Shown here in pieces: positions 24,156 to 32,729 of a stretch of 37,290 nucleotides of DNA; the first letter of the stretch is position 1, and the number at the start of each line of letters is the position of its first letter. The notes beneath the pieces were generated by a model. The model worked only from the letters and a program-made list of their open reading frames with translations, was not told the DNA's origin and did not search any database. The stretch is from JBGPJM01 sp041485385. Its GTDB lineage: Bacteria; Planctomycetota; Phycisphaerae; Phycisphaerales; UBA1924. Both the position numbers and the translations under genes were made by a program. The stretch is taken from assembly GCA_041485385.1 (NCBI GenBank), contig JBGPJM010000025.1, forward strand, positions 1 to 37,290. The letters are read 5' to 3'.

Positions 24156-24242
24156 GGTGGGGTGGCAGAGTGGTCGAATGCGCCGGTCTTGAAAACCGGT
24201 AACGGCGCAAGCCGTTCGGGGGTTCGAATCCCCCCCCCACCG
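24156..24242 (+). tRNA. tRNA-Ser (anticodon TGA)
   Basis: An 87-nt type II tRNA with a long variable arm. The acceptor GGTGGGG (24156-24162) pairs with CCCCACC (24235-24241), and G24242 is the discriminator. The anticodon stem CCGGT/ACCGG (24183-24187, 24195-24199) encloses the loop CTTGAAA with anticodon TGA at 24190-24192. The T-arm has GGGGG, TTCGAAT, CCCCC. The 3' CCA is not encoded. It decodes UCA serine codons (and others by wobble). Confidence 0.97.
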
Positions 24243-24262
24243 CTTCACCGGAGGTCCCCCAC

Positions 24263-24793
24263 TTGAACACCCTGGTCATCTCCACCAGCCTCAGCGCCTC
24301 CAGCCGGTCGCTGGTGCTGGCCCGGCGCGCGCACCAGACGCTCCTCCGGCTCGGCGCGCCGTGCGACCTCATCGACCTCCGCGACCTGGGCCTGCCGCTC
24401 TGCGACGGCGGCGCGGCGTACGGGCACGGCTCGGTGAAGGACCTCGCCGCCCGGATCGCCGGCGCGGCGGGCGTGCTGCTGACCTTCCCGGTGTACAACT
24501 ACGCCGCGTCGTCCGCGGCCAAGAACCTGCTGGAGCTCACCGGCGACGCGTGGAACGACAAGGTCGTCGGCCTGCTCTACACCGGCGGCGGGCACCTGAG
24601 CTACATGGCCCAGCTCGGCCTGGCCAACGCGCTCATGCTCGACTTCCGCTGCGTCATCGTGCCGAGGTTCGTGTACTCCGGCGGCGACGGGATCGCCGGC
24701 GACCAGGTGACCGACCCCGAGCTCGTCCGCCGCATCGACGAGCTGGCCGCCGACTTCCTCCGCATCTCGGCGGCGCTCGCCCGGGCGAAATAG
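24263..24793 (+). CDS. NADPH-dependent FMN reductase / flavodoxin-fold oxidoreductase
   Basis: A 176-residue flavodoxin-fold reductase. The N-terminal phosphate-binding loop is ISTSLSASSRSLVLARRA (short form of the FMN-reductase STSxxxxSxS loop), and LTFPVYNYAASSAAKNLLEL with GDAWNDKVVGLLYTGGGHLSYM matches the family's flavin and dimer contacts. It should pass electrons from NAD(P)H to a flavin or quinone-like acceptor; the substrate is unknown. The TTG start is set by a perfect GGAGGT (24250-24255) 7 nt upstream and begins at the first conserved beta strand. It lies 20 bp after the tRNA-Ser gene and may be read through from the tRNA promoter. Confidence 0.88.
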   Translation: MNTLVISTSLSASSRSLVLARRAHQTLLRLGAPCDLIDLRDLGLPLCDGGAAYGHGSVKDLAARIAGAAGVLLTFPVYNYAASSAAKNLLELTGDAWNDKVVGLLYTGGGHLSYMAQLGLANALMLDFRCVIVPRFVYSGGDGIAGDQVTDPELVRRIDELAADFLRISAALARAK

Positions 24794-24879
24794 AGCGCGT
24801 GCCAAGGGCAAGGTCTACAGCGCGGGTAGCCGCGGGGCGCAAAGATCCGGGTCGTTCGCGTGGGCGCCACGATGGTCCG

Positions 24880-26541
24880 CTACTTCGCGGGGCCGGGACG
24901 CGGGTCCGCCGGCGCCCAATCCACCCCGCTGGCGCCCAGCAGCGTGCCGGTCGCGAAGCTCAGGTCCACCAGCGCGATCTCGTAATCGGTCAGGGCGCTG
25001 ATCTCCGACGACTGCGCGTCGGCCAGCCTGGTCGCCGCGTCGAGCACGTCGGTGCTGGTGCGTGCCCCGGCGTCGAACTGCCGCTGCTCCGCCCCCAGCG
25101 TCCGTGCCGCCGCGATGGTCGACTGGCGCGACGCCAGGATCCGCTGCCACCCCGCCTCGACGGCGTCCATGGCGTTGAGCACCTCCTGCCGGATCGCCAG
25201 GCGCCGGGCCTCCCTGGTCGACAGCCGCTGCAGGCGCGTCAGGATCGCCCCCTGCACCCGCGCCTTGGCCGCCTCGTTGCCCAGGGGCACGCTCCCGGAA
25301 AGCCCGATGCTCCAGCTCTCGAAGCTGTTCCGCCACAGAACGCCGTGCGAGTCGGCCAGCGTCGCGCCCAGGCCGTCGATGCGGTAGGTGTAGTCCAGCG
25401 TGATCAGCGGCAGCGCCTGGTTCTTCTGGAAGTCGATCGTGCTGAGGTCGGAGGCCAGCTGCAGCTCCAGCTCGAGCATCTCCATGCGGTTGTCCACCGC
25501 CACGTCGGCCAGCCTCGGCGCGTCGAAGCCGTACTGCACGGGCGCCGGCTGCGTGGCCGTGATGATCGCCACCGGCGTCTCCATCTCCAGCCCGGGGATG
25601 TTCACGATCCGCTTGAGCTCGCGCTGCTGGTTGAGCACATTATTCTCGGCGACGATGATCGCCTCCAGGCTCGAGGCTAGCCCCGCCCGCGCCCGCAGCA
25701 CCTCCACCTCCGCCACGTCCCCCGCGTCCACACGGCGCTGCGCCTTGCGCAGCTGCTCCACCGCAAGGTCATACTGCCCCTGGCGCACCTCCAGCTCGCG
25801 CCTCGCGGCGTACAGCCGCCAGTACGAGCGGTCCGCCGCGGCCAGCTGCCTGATCACCTCCAGCTTCGTCCGCGCCTCGGAGATCTGCTCCTGGTACGCC
25901 GAGATGCGGATGGAGTGCGTGCTGGTCCGACGCCCGTTGTTACGCAGCAGCGGCTGGCTGATCGAGAAGCCCACCGACGACGAGTAGGCCGTGTTGAGAG
26001 TGACGAACGGGTTGTTCGTCTCGTTCAGGTCCTCGTTGACGTCCACGCTCACGCGCCCGCCGGTCCGCAGCGGGAGATCCACCGCGGCCCCCAGGCCCAG
26101 CGCGCTCTGCTGGTTGGAGGCCGTGGTGTTCAGCGTGGGGCTGTCGTCCTCCCGGTACCGCGCCTGCGGGCGGAAGACGGCCTCGAACTTGGCCTCCTCG
26201 GCTCGCAGCGACTGGCCGGCGATCGCCGGGTCCACCAGCGCGACCCTCAGGTCCAGGTTGTTCGCCAGCGTCGCCGCGCGCACCTGCTCCAGCGGCATCT
26301 CCAGCTTCTCGAGCCCCTCGAAGCGGCTCCTGGGCTTCTCCAGCGGCGCATCCGGCGCCGGCGCCTGCGGCGGGGGGAGCGCGTACGGCTGCAGGTCGAT
26401 CTTGTCGATGCGCCGCAGCCGCTCCGACGCGACGCGCACCCCGCGGTCCGAGTCGTAGGTCGCGAACGGGTTGGCACACCCCGCCACGGCGCACAGGATC
26501 GAGGCGGTGAAGAGGCGGCGGCAGCGTCGTGCGTTTCTCAT
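24880..26541 (-). CDS. TolC-family outer-membrane efflux lipoprotein
   Basis: A 553-residue outer-membrane channel component. The signal peptide ends in a lipobox VAGC, with the lipidated Cys at residue 22. The remainder shows the duplicated outer-membrane-factor layout: beta-strand segments such as FSISQPLLRNNG and LSGSVPLGNEAA, each followed by a long coiled-coil helical pair (QISEARTKLEVIRQLAAADRS and RLQRLSTREARRLAIRQEV). The spacing gives the alpha barrel of the periplasmic tunnel. It is the last gene of the efflux operon; the inverted-repeat element sits in the space before it. The ATG start lacks a clear Shine-Dalgarno. Function with the MacA/MacB-like genes upstream is inferred from order and co-direction. 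Confidence 0.9.
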   Translation of the reverse strand: MRNARRCRRLFTASILCAVAGCANPFATYDSDRGVRVASERLRRIDKIDLQPYALPPPQAPAPDAPLEKPRSRFEGLEKLEMPLEQVRAATLANNLDLRVALVDPAIAGQSLRAEEAKFEAVFRPQARYREDDSPTLNTTASNQQSALGLGAAVDLPLRTGGRVSVDVNEDLNETNNPFVTLNTAYSSSVGFSISQPLLRNNGRRTSTHSIRISAYQEQISEARTKLEVIRQLAAADRSYWRLYAARRELEVRQGQYDLAVEQLRKAQRRVDAGDVAEVEVLRARAGLASSLEAIIVAENNVLNQQRELKRIVNIPGLEMETPVAIITATQPAPVQYGFDAPRLADVAVDNRMEMLELELQLASDLSTIDFQKNQALPLITLDYTYRIDGLGATLADSHGVLWRNSFESWSIGLSGSVPLGNEAAKARVQGAILTRLQRLSTREARRLAIRQEVLNAMDAVEAGWQRILASRQSTIAAARTLGAEQRQFDAGARTSTDVLDAATRLADAQSSEISALTDYEIALVDLSFATGTLLGASGVDWAPADPRPGPAK

Positions 26542-26577
26542 CGGCTCTGTTCTCGTAGGGCTCCCCCCAAAGGCGTT

Positions 26578-26684
26578 TCACCGCAGAGAACACAGAGGGA
26601 CACAGGGAAGGAAACAGAACCTGGTTGCATCAGCCCCGCCGCCTTGGTCCTTTTCTCTGTGCTTCTCTGTGTTCTCTGTAGTGA
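26578..26684. repeat. Dispersed inverted-repeat element, copy A
   Basis: A 107-bp element whose arms (26578-26614 and about 26649-26684) are imperfect inverted repeats built on CACAGAGAACACAGAG. It starts 36 bp before the TolC gene and ends 6 bp after the permease stop, so it occupies nearly the whole intercistronic gap. A diverged second copy lies between the ATPase and adaptor genes. Confidence 0.8.
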
Positions 26685-26690
26685 CGATCT

Positions 26691-27929
26691 TCACTCGTGC
26701 CGCAGCGCGTCGATCGGGTTGAGCCGCGCCGCCTTGATCGCCGGGAACATGCCGAAGACCACCCCCGTCAGGGCGCTGAACCCGATCGCCAGGCCCACCG
26801 CCCACGCCGGCACCGCCGCGGCCTCCAGGTGCAGTATCGGCACGCTGGACACCGCCAGGACAAAGGCCTGGCCGAACGCCAGCCCCACGCCGCCGCCCAC
26901 CAGGCACAGCACCACCGCCTCGACCAGGAACTGCATGAGCACCACCTCGGGGCGCGCCCCCACCGCCTTGCGCAGCCCGATCTCCCGCGTCCGCTCGCTC
27001 ACGCTCACCAGCATGATGTTCATGATCCCGATCCCGCCCACCAGGAGCGAGATCGACACCACCAGCCCCGTGAACATCGTGATCCCCGCGGCGATCTTCT
27101 TGAACTGGCTGATGATCTGCTCGATCGCCTCCACGCCGAACGTGTTGGGGTCGTCGGGCTTGAGATGGCGGGAGCGCCGCAGGAAGAACGTGGCCTCCGC
27201 CCTGGCGTCCTCGAACAGCTCGGGCGTCTTGGTCTGCGCGATGATGTAGATGCCCCGGTCCGGGCGCATCATGTCGGCGACGCTGAAGGGGACGAAGATC
27301 TCCGAGCGGGCCTCGTCGCCGCCGAACATGGGGCTGACCTGCTTGGTCTCCACCACGCCGACGATCGTGAAGCGACGCTTGTCCACCAGGATCACCTGCC
27401 CCGCCGGGTCCGTCGGCAGCGCGAACTCCTCGATGGCCTTGTCGTTCACCAGGCACACGTTCCGCTTGTTCTCGTCGTCGATCGACGTGAACGTCCGCCC
27501 CTGCGTCACGAACCGCTGCTCGATGTCGTGCCACACCGGGCGGATGCCGTGCACCGGCACGAACGGCTTCATCCGCTGGCCGTACTCCACCGACGTCGTG
27601 ATGTCCCCCACCGGCGTCAGCCGCGCAAACGACGGGCAGTTGGCCATGAGCCCGTCCGCCTCCTTCACCGTCAGCCGGATCTGCCGCCAGTTGAAGCGGT
27701 CGCGCTGCTCCGGCGGCCGGCGCGGGAAGATCCACACCTTGTTGGCCCCCACCGTCGCGAACTCCTTGAGGACGAAATCCTTGAACCCCGTCGTGATGGC
27801 CACCGCCCCCACCACCGCCGCGACGCCGATGATGATCCCCAGCGTGGTCAAGAGCGAGCGGACCTTGTTGGCCCAGATCTGGTTGATCGCCAGGAAGACC
27901 GTCTGGAACAGCACCCGCAGCAGGATCAT
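26691..27929 (-). CDS. MacB-like ABC transporter permease (FtsX fold)
   Basis: A 412-residue membrane protein of the MacB/FtsX class. One N-terminal membrane helix (SLLTTLGIIIGVAAVVGAVAI, about residues 26-46) precedes a large periplasmic domain of the MacB core type. Three further helices close the protein, with GGIGIMNIMLVSVSERTREIGLRKAVGA marking the conserved coupling region (given here as about residues 310-338). The C-terminus ARLNPIDALRHE is typical of the family. It serves as the membrane part of a tripartite machine that pushes periplasmic substrates through a TolC channel. The ATG overlaps the stop of the ATPase gene (ATGA), so the two are translationally coupled. Confidence 0.92.
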   Translation of the reverse strand: MILLRVLFQTVFLAINQIWANKVRSLLTTLGIIIGVAAVVGAVAITTGFKDFVLKEFATVGANKVWIFPRRPPEQRDRFNWRQIRLTVKEADGLMANCPSFARLTPVGDITTSVEYGQRMKPFVPVHGIRPVWHDIEQRFVTQGRTFTSIDDENKRNVCLVNDKAIEEFALPTDPAGQVILVDKRRFTIVGVVETKQVSPMFGGDEARSEIFVPFSVADMMRPDRGIYIIAQTKTPELFEDARAEATFFLRRSRHLKPDDPNTFGVEAIEQIISQFKKIAAGITMFTGLVVSISLLVGGIGIMNIMLVSVSERTREIGLRKAVGARPEVVLMQFLVEAVVLCLVGGGVGLAFGQAFVLAVSSVPILHLEAAAVPAWAVGLAIGFSALTGVVFGMFPAIKAARLNPIDALRHE

Positions 27930-28822
27930 GCCTCACCCGCCTTCACCACCCGCTTGGCCTCGACGCTGCTGACGGGCTTCAGCCCGTTCGCCCCTCCGGG
28001 CCCCCCTCCGCCCCCCCCTCCGGTTCCGGCGTGCCCGTTCTCCGCCGGCGCCGCGCCGGCGCTCCCCTTGATCTCCGCCGCCGCGGCGGCCGCCTGGGCC
28101 GCGTGCAGCGCCCGGTCCAGGTAGTCGCGGTGGATCGGGTCCTCCGCGGTCGGGAAGTCGGAGACGATCATCCCGTCCTTGAGGCGGATGATGCGGTGCG
28201 CGTGCCCCGCGATGTCCTCCTCGTGCGTCACGATGATGATCGTCTGCCCTTCGTCGTGCAGCTGCTTGAACAAGCCGATGATCTCCTCGCTGGTCCGGCT
28301 GTCCAGGTTCCCCGTCGGCTCGTCGGCCAGCAGGATGCTCGGCTCGTTCACCAGCGCCCGCGCGACGGCCACGCGCTGCCGCTGCCCTCCCGAGAGCTGG
28401 TTGGGCCGGTGACGCATGCGGTCGCCCAGGCCAACCCGCTCCAGCGCACCCTTCGCCCGCCGCCTGGCCCCCCACCAGTGCCGGCGCGAGTAGATGAGGG
28501 GGAGCATCACGTTCTTCAGCGCCGAGGCACGCGGGAGCAGCTCGAAGGACTGGAAGACGAAGCCGATCTCCTTGTTCCGCACCGAGGCCAGCGCCGCCTG
28601 CCCCATCTTGTGCGTCGGCCTCCCGTTCAGGTGGTAGACGCCCTTGGTGGCCTTGTCCAGGCAGCCCAGGATGTTCATCAGCGTGCTCTTCCCCGAGCCC
28701 GAGGCGCCCATGATCGCGACGAACTCGTTGCGCCGGATGGTCAGGTCGACCCCGCGGAGCGCGTGCACCCGCTCCTCACCGATCTTGTACACCTTCTCAA
28801 GCTCGCGGATCTCGATCGTCAT
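27926..28822 (-). CDS. MacB-like ABC transporter ATP-binding protein
   Basis: A 298-residue ATPase of the LolD/MacB class that powers the adjoining permease. Walker A is GASGSGKST (about residue 39), the Q-loop VFQSFELLP, the signature LSGGQRQRVAVARAL (about 147), Walker B ILLADEPTGNLD and the H-loop VTHEEDIAGHA. The enzyme core ends near residue 225. The last 70 residues are a low-complexity tail rich in Ala and Gly with a run of seven glycines, not expected of the family. The ATG is preceded by GAGCTCTTCGC, a poor ribosome-binding site, so coupling to an upstream transcript or element-derived sequence may matter. The gene lies just downstream of repeat element B. Confidence 0.92.
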   Translation of the reverse strand: MTIEIRELEKVYKIGEERVHALRGVDLTIRRNEFVAIMGASGSGKSTLMNILGCLDKATKGVYHLNGRPTHKMGQAALASVRNKEIGFVFQSFELLPRASALKNVMLPLIYSRRHWWGARRRAKGALERVGLGDRMRHRPNQLSGGQRQRVAVARALVNEPSILLADEPTGNLDSRTSEEIIGLFKQLHDEGQTIIIVTHEEDIAGHAHRIIRLKDGMIVSDFPTAEDPIHRDYLDRALHAAQAAAAAAEIKGSAGAAPAENGHAGTGGGGGGGPGGANGLKPVSSVEAKRVVKAGEA

Positions 28823-28831
28823 GCGAAGAGC

Positions 28832-28974
28832 TCACCACAGAGAGCACAGAGAAACACAGAGGCAGACCGAACCAATCGATTCTCATTTTGTTCAGCCGGA
28901 GACCTCCTGGACTCTCCATCACCGTCCCGGCATTCTCTCTTCTCTGTGCCCCTCTGTGTTCTCTGTGGGAAAGA
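28832..28974. repeat. Dispersed inverted-repeat element, copy B
   Basis: The left arm (from 28832, TCACCACAGAGAGCACAGAG) and the right arm (to about 28974, minus-strand CCCACAGAGAACACAGAG) form an imperfect inverted repeat like copy A but with a longer, unrelated centre. It fills the gap between the adaptor and ATPase genes. The adjoining CCTATCCGCGG at 28993-29003 includes the TAG stop of the adaptor gene and may be the edge of the element. Confidence 0.75.
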
Positions 28975-28993
28975 TGCCTTGTCTTATCCGCGC

Positions 28994-30310
28994 CTATCCG
29001 CGGCTCCCGCTCCCCCCCGCCGCGGCCTTCCCGCCGTCCGGCTTCTTCGTCCCCTTCTCCCCCTCCTTGGGCGCCGTTCCCATCTCCACGACCTCCTTGC
29101 CGTGCTTGATGTCCACCAGCACCTTGAACGGTCCGGCCACGATCTGGTCGCCCGCGTCCAGGCCCCCGAGGATCACGCTGTGCGTGAGGTCGCTGGGCCC
29201 GACGCTCACCGGCGTGGCCACGGCCTTGCCGTCGGCCACCTTGAAGACCACCCGCGCAAACGGCCGGTTCTTGTCGATGTACTGCGAATCGGCCAGCTCC
29301 TTGGGGAGCTCGTCCACCCGCCTGTCCACCACGGCCTGGCTGGGGACCTTCACCACGTCGTAGTACGTCTCGACCTCGATGTCCGTGTTCGCCGTCAGCC
29401 CGGTCTTGAGCCGCTCGCCGGCGGAGGTCTGCACGAGGATCTCTACCTCGATGAAGCTCGTGTTGTCGCGGTCGATCTGCCGCTGCAGGCCCACCCGCTC
29501 GACGGTCCCGGTGAAGACCCGGTCCGCGTAGGCGTTGATGTACACCCTGGCGTTCTGGGCGGGCTTGACGCCCGTGCAGTTCGACTCGTCCACCCTCGCC
29601 TTGAGCACCATCACCGAAAGGTCCGCGATCTCCATCATCACCGTGCCGGCGTTGTTGAACGTCCCCAGCACCTGCTCCCCCACCTCCGAGTTCAGCTTCG
29701 TGATCGTCCCGTCCATCGGCGCCAGGATCGTCGAGTTCTCCAGGTCGCGCTGCGCCCTCCGGATGTTGGCGTCGGCGATCTCGATCGAGTGCTGCGCGAC
29801 CTCCAGCGTCGACTGCGCCCGCAGGAAGTCCGTCTCCGCCGCCTGCAGCGACGACACCGCCACGTCGCGCGTCTCCGCGAGCTTGCGCTGCCGCTCCACC
29901 TCGGTCTTCGCCAGCGCCAGCGCGGCCTGGGCCCCCGTGAGCCGCGCCTCCTCGCTCTGCTTCTGTGCCTGCGTCGACTCCAGCGACGCCTGCAGGTCGC
30001 GCGAGTCCAGCCGCGCCACGATGTCGTCCTTCTTGACGTCGTCCCCCTCGCGGAACGGCAGCGCCGTGATCCGCGCCGACACCTGGGCGCTGATCTTCAC
30101 GTTGGTCTTGGCCTCGATCGTCCCGGGAGCGCTGATCGAACGGATCAGGTTCCCCTTCACCGCCGGCTCCAGACGCACCTCCGTCCCCTTCTTCTGCCCG
30201 CCGTACTTGGCGCGCATCTCCTTGAACTGCGGCGACTTGGCGACGAAATACCCCCCGCCGCCGCAGACCACGACCGCCGCCAGAAACAGCCCCAGGATCC
30301 ATTTCCACAC
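28994..30310 (-). CDS. MacA/HlyD-type periplasmic adaptor (membrane fusion protein)
   Basis: A 438-residue adaptor that joins the inner-membrane pump to the outer-membrane channel. One N-terminal anchor helix (WILGLFLAAVVVCGGGGYFVA) is followed by the lipoyl-type half motif LIRSISAPGTIEAKTNVKI and a long coiled-coil hairpin (SLESTQAQKQSEEARLTGAQ to VAQHSIEIADANIRRAQ). The second lipoyl half is STILAPMDGTITKLNSEVGE, then the beta-barrel (KARVDESNCTGVKPAQNARV) and a membrane-proximal domain. The tail is Lys/Gly-rich and low complexity. The GTG start is supported by GGAG at about 9 nt. It follows PadR on the same strand, with a probable terminator in the 241-bp gap. Confidence 0.92.
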   Translation of the reverse strand: MWKWILGLFLAAVVVCGGGGYFVAKSPQFKEMRAKYGGQKKGTEVRLEPAVKGNLIRSISAPGTIEAKTNVKISAQVSARITALPFREGDDVKKDDIVARLDSRDLQASLESTQAQKQSEEARLTGAQAALALAKTEVERQRKLAETRDVAVSSLQAAETDFLRAQSTLEVAQHSIEIADANIRRAQRDLENSTILAPMDGTITKLNSEVGEQVLGTFNNAGTVMMEIADLSVMVLKARVDESNCTGVKPAQNARVYINAYADRVFTGTVERVGLQRQIDRDNTSFIEVEILVQTSAGERLKTGLTANTDIEVETYYDVVKVPSQAVVDRRVDELPKELADSQYIDKNRPFARVVFKVADGKAVATPVSVGPSDLTHSVILGGLDAGDQIVAGPFKVLVDIKHGKEVVEMGTAPKEGEKGTKKPDGGKAAAGGSGSRG

Positions 30311-30425
30311 GGTGAATCGCTCCGGTCGAGGACCCCGCCGCCCAAACCAGGGACACGCTGGACGCCAGAAGAGCCCGACTACCCCTCACCTCCCTGACGC
30401 CGCGCAGCGCTGAGTAGGAATAAAA

Positions 30426-30457
30426 GGCCGCGAGTTTCGCCGGACAACCCGGCGGCC
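30426..30457 (-). terminator. Probable intrinsic terminator after the PadR gene
   Basis: GGCCGC (30426-30431) and GCGGCC (30452-30457) form an outer stem, and CGCCGG (30438-30443) with CCGGCG (30449-30454) a competing inner hairpin. On the minus strand the structure runs straight into TTTTATT. This would end the PadR transcript and give the adaptor gene its own promoter. Confidence 0.5.
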
Positions 30458-30551
30458 CTTATACCGGCGAAAACGGCAAAAGTTACCCCCCACCCCCGGC
30501 GCACGCCCCTCTTTCTCTATGTCCCGCGCTGGAAAGGGCGGGGAGGGGGGG

Positions 30552-31100
30552 TTATCGGTGCTCGTCGATCCCCCGCCGAAGCTCCTCCAGCCACTGGCTC
30601 CGGGCCCGCACATCCAGCTCCCCGTGGCGCGTGATCAACGGGGCGATCGGGTCGCCCGACGAGCCGTACACCTCGTCCCATCGCCTGATCCGCGCCGCCA
30701 CCTCCTCCAGCGCCGCCTGGGCCGCCGCCACCCACCGCCGGCGCTGTTCCCGCGGCACCGCCGCCAGGAACCGGGCCCGCGAGCGGAGCGGGTCGTACAC
30801 TGCCGTGATCGCCTCCGGGTCCAGCGGCGGCCCGATCCAGCCCCGCAGCACGCCCATCCCCGCCGGCGTGACGCGGTACACGCGCCGCGCCCGCTTGCGG
30901 GTCCGCTTGGCCTTGACGCTCAACAACCCGCGCCGGTGCAGCCGGCGCACCAGCGGGTAGATCGCCCCGGCGCTGGCGCTCCACTGCGTCGAGGGGGAGC
31001 CGAGCATGTGCCGGCGGACGTCGTACGGGCTGCACGGCCCGAGCTGCCAGACCAGCCCGAGCGTGAAGCACTCCAGCTCGCTGTAGCGCCGTTTCCGCAC
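30552..31100 (-). CDS. PadR-family transcriptional regulator
   Basis: A 182-residue regulator of the PadR family. The N-terminal winged helix is clear: LECFTLGLVWQLGPCSPYDVRRHML, then SAGAIYPLVRRLHRRGLLSVKA and the wing RRVYRVTPAGM. A helical C-terminal dimerisation region follows (residues about 95-182). Members of this family commonly repress multidrug exporters and themselves. Here it lies directly upstream of a MacA/MacB/TolC-type locus, which it probably controls. The GTG start gives MRKRRYSELECF; a TACGCT box ends 6 nt before it and no Shine-Dalgarno is present. It diverges from the S41 peptidase across a 135-bp region with two palindromes. Confidence 0.9.
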   Translation of the reverse strand: MRKRRYSELECFTLGLVWQLGPCSPYDVRRHMLGSPSTQWSASAGAIYPLVRRLHRRGLLSVKAKRTRKRARRVYRVTPAGMGVLRGWIGPPLDPEAITAVYDPLRSRARFLAAVPREQRRRWVAAAQAALEEVAARIRRWDEVYGSSGDPIAPLITRHGELDVRARSQWLEELRRGIDEHR

Positions 31101-31106
31101 GCCCGG

Positions 31107-31112
31107 AGCGTA
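31107..31112 (-). promoter_or_regulatory. Candidate extended -10 box (TG-TACGCT) for a leaderless PadR start
   Basis: TGTACGCT on the minus strand is followed by six bases and the GTG. It lies 48 bp from the nearest palindrome, compatible with autoregulation. Confidence 0.45.
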
Positions 31113-31159
31113 CACCCGATCGCCCCGTGACGGAAACCGGCGCCGCCCGCATCCCAACA

Positions 31160-31189
31160 ATAGTACGATTCGTACTATACCGATCGGTA
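31160..31189. promoter_or_regulatory. Two overlapping palindromes, probable PadR operator
   Basis: ATAGTACGA (31160-31168) and TCGTACTAT (31170-31178) form a perfect 9-bp inverted repeat about a single T. It overlaps by one base a second perfect 12-bp palindrome TACCGATCGGTA (31178-31189). The pair lies in the divergent region of padR and the S41 peptidase gene. A TACTAT box (31173-31178) inside the first palindrome could be the -10 of the peptidase promoter, so binding would block it. Confidence 0.65.
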
Positions 31190-31235
31190 CCCGCCAAGGT
31201 CCCCGGTTGTACAAGGAAACGAGACAGGAGCACGT

Positions 31236-32597
31236 ATGAAGATCCTCGCCCAGCTCGTCCCCGCCGCGGCCCTCGCCGCCGCCCTCGCCCTCGCCCCGGC
31301 CCCCGCCCGCGCGGTCCCCCTCCGCGCAGTTCCCCAGCCCGCCGCCGCCCCCGCGCTCGCCGACACCCCCGCCGCCAAGGTCGCCGCGGCCTTCCTCTCC
31401 ATGCTCAACGACGGGTCCAAAGACTCCGTGTCCAGCTTCGAGACCTCCTTCGCCTCCGACAAGCGCGCCGCCGGCCCCGCCATCCCCGAGCGCGTCTCCC
31501 GGGTCGCCGAGATGCGCCGCCAATGGGGCAGCTTCACCGTCAAGCAGGTCGTCGCATCCACTGCGTCCGGCATCACCCTTCGCGTCGGCATCACCGGCGG
31601 CGACACCATCGAGATGGAGTTCCAGCTCAGCACCACCCAGCCCGGCAAGCTCGACACCGTCCTCATCACCTCCTCCGGCCCGGGCGACCCGCCAGCGCCG
31701 ATCACCGCCGAGCTGCGGTCGGCCACCGTCGAGGCCGCCGCCGCGGCCCTCGAGGCCCAGTACGTCTACCCCAACGTCGCCGCCGACATGGCCAAGTCCG
31801 TCCGCGCCAAGCTCGCCGCGGGCGAATACGACTCCCTCGCCGACGATGCCTCCCTCGCCCGGCGCCTCTCCGAGGACCTTCGCGCCGTCAGCCACGATCT
31901 CCACCTGCGCGTCCGCGTGGCGCCCCCCTCGGCCGACTTGGAGCACGGCGGCCCCGCGCTCCAGGAGCTGACCCGCGAGAACTTCGGCTTCAAGAAGGTC
32001 GAGGTCCTGGAGGGGGGCGGCAACATCGGCTACATCCGCTTCGACGGTTTCCGCCCCGACCAGGGCGCCAAGGACGCCGCCGCCGCCGCGCTGGCCTTCG
32101 TCTCCCACTGCGACGCCCTCATCTTCGACCTCCGCTTCAACGGCGGCGGCGACCCGGAGATGGTCCGCTTCATCACCGGCTACCTCTTCGACGAGCCCGC
32201 CCACCTCAACGACATGATCGACCGCGACGGCAAGACCGTCGGCCAGAGTTGGTCGCTCAAGGACGTCCCCGGCAAACGCTTCCCCGCCGGCACGCCCGTC
32301 TATGTCCTCACCAGCTCGCGCACCTTCTCCTGCGCCGAGGAGTTCTGCTACGACCTGCAGAACCTGGACAGGGCGACGATCGTCGGCGAGAAGACCGGCG
32401 GCGGGGCGCACCCGACCCGGCCGGCCCGCCTCAACGACCGATTCGTCGTGAACATCCCCTACAGGCGCGCCCACAACCCCGTCTCCAGGACCAACTGGGA
32501 GGGCACCGGCGTCGAGCCCGACGTCGTCTGCCCCGCCACCGACGCCCTCGACACGGCCGCCGACCTCGCCCGCAAAGCGATCGAGACCAAGAAGTAG
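31236..32597 (+). CDS. Secreted S41-family (tail-specific / IRBP-type) peptidase
   Basis: A 453-residue exported peptidase. Residues 1-26 form a Sec signal peptide ending ARA. The region up to about residue 150 is a helical and beta N-terminal domain that resembles other family members' accessory domains. The S41 core follows: GNIGYIRFDGF, ALIFDLRFNGGGD, VYVLTSSRTFSCAEEF with the nucleophile Ser near residue 364, IVGEKTGGGAHP, and WEGTGVEPDV, all typical of IRBP-like S41 proteins. It should cleave unfolded or C-terminal peptides in the periplasm; the substrate is unknown. AGGAG lies 7-8 nt before the ATG. It is divergent from padR and shares the operator region. Confidence 0.88.
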   Translation: MKILAQLVPAAALAAALALAPAPARAVPLRAVPQPAAAPALADTPAAKVAAAFLSMLNDGSKDSVSSFETSFASDKRAAGPAIPERVSRVAEMRRQWGSFTVKQVVASTASGITLRVGITGGDTIEMEFQLSTTQPGKLDTVLITSSGPGDPPAPITAELRSATVEAAAAALEAQYVYPNVAADMAKSVRAKLAAGEYDSLADDASLARRLSEDLRAVSHDLHLRVRVAPPSADLEHGGPALQELTRENFGFKKVEVLEGGGNIGYIRFDGFRPDQGAKDAAAAALAFVSHCDALIFDLRFNGGGDPEMVRFITGYLFDEPAHLNDMIDRDGKTVGQSWSLKDVPGKRFPAGTPVYVLTSSRTFSCAEEFCYDLQNLDRATIVGEKTGGGAHPTRPARLNDRFVVNIPYRRAHNPVSRTNWEGTGVEPDVVCPATDALDTAADLARKAIETKK

Positions 32598-32729
32598 CGA
32601 CTCCGATCGGGTGCCACCACTCGCGGCGCCCTCCTTCCTCTCCCCCCTTCCCTTCTCCTCACCCCGCCGCGCAGAGGCGCCGTGGCCCGCGCCCATCGCC
32701 TTCCGTGTTTTCGCTCCAGCGTCATCCGC

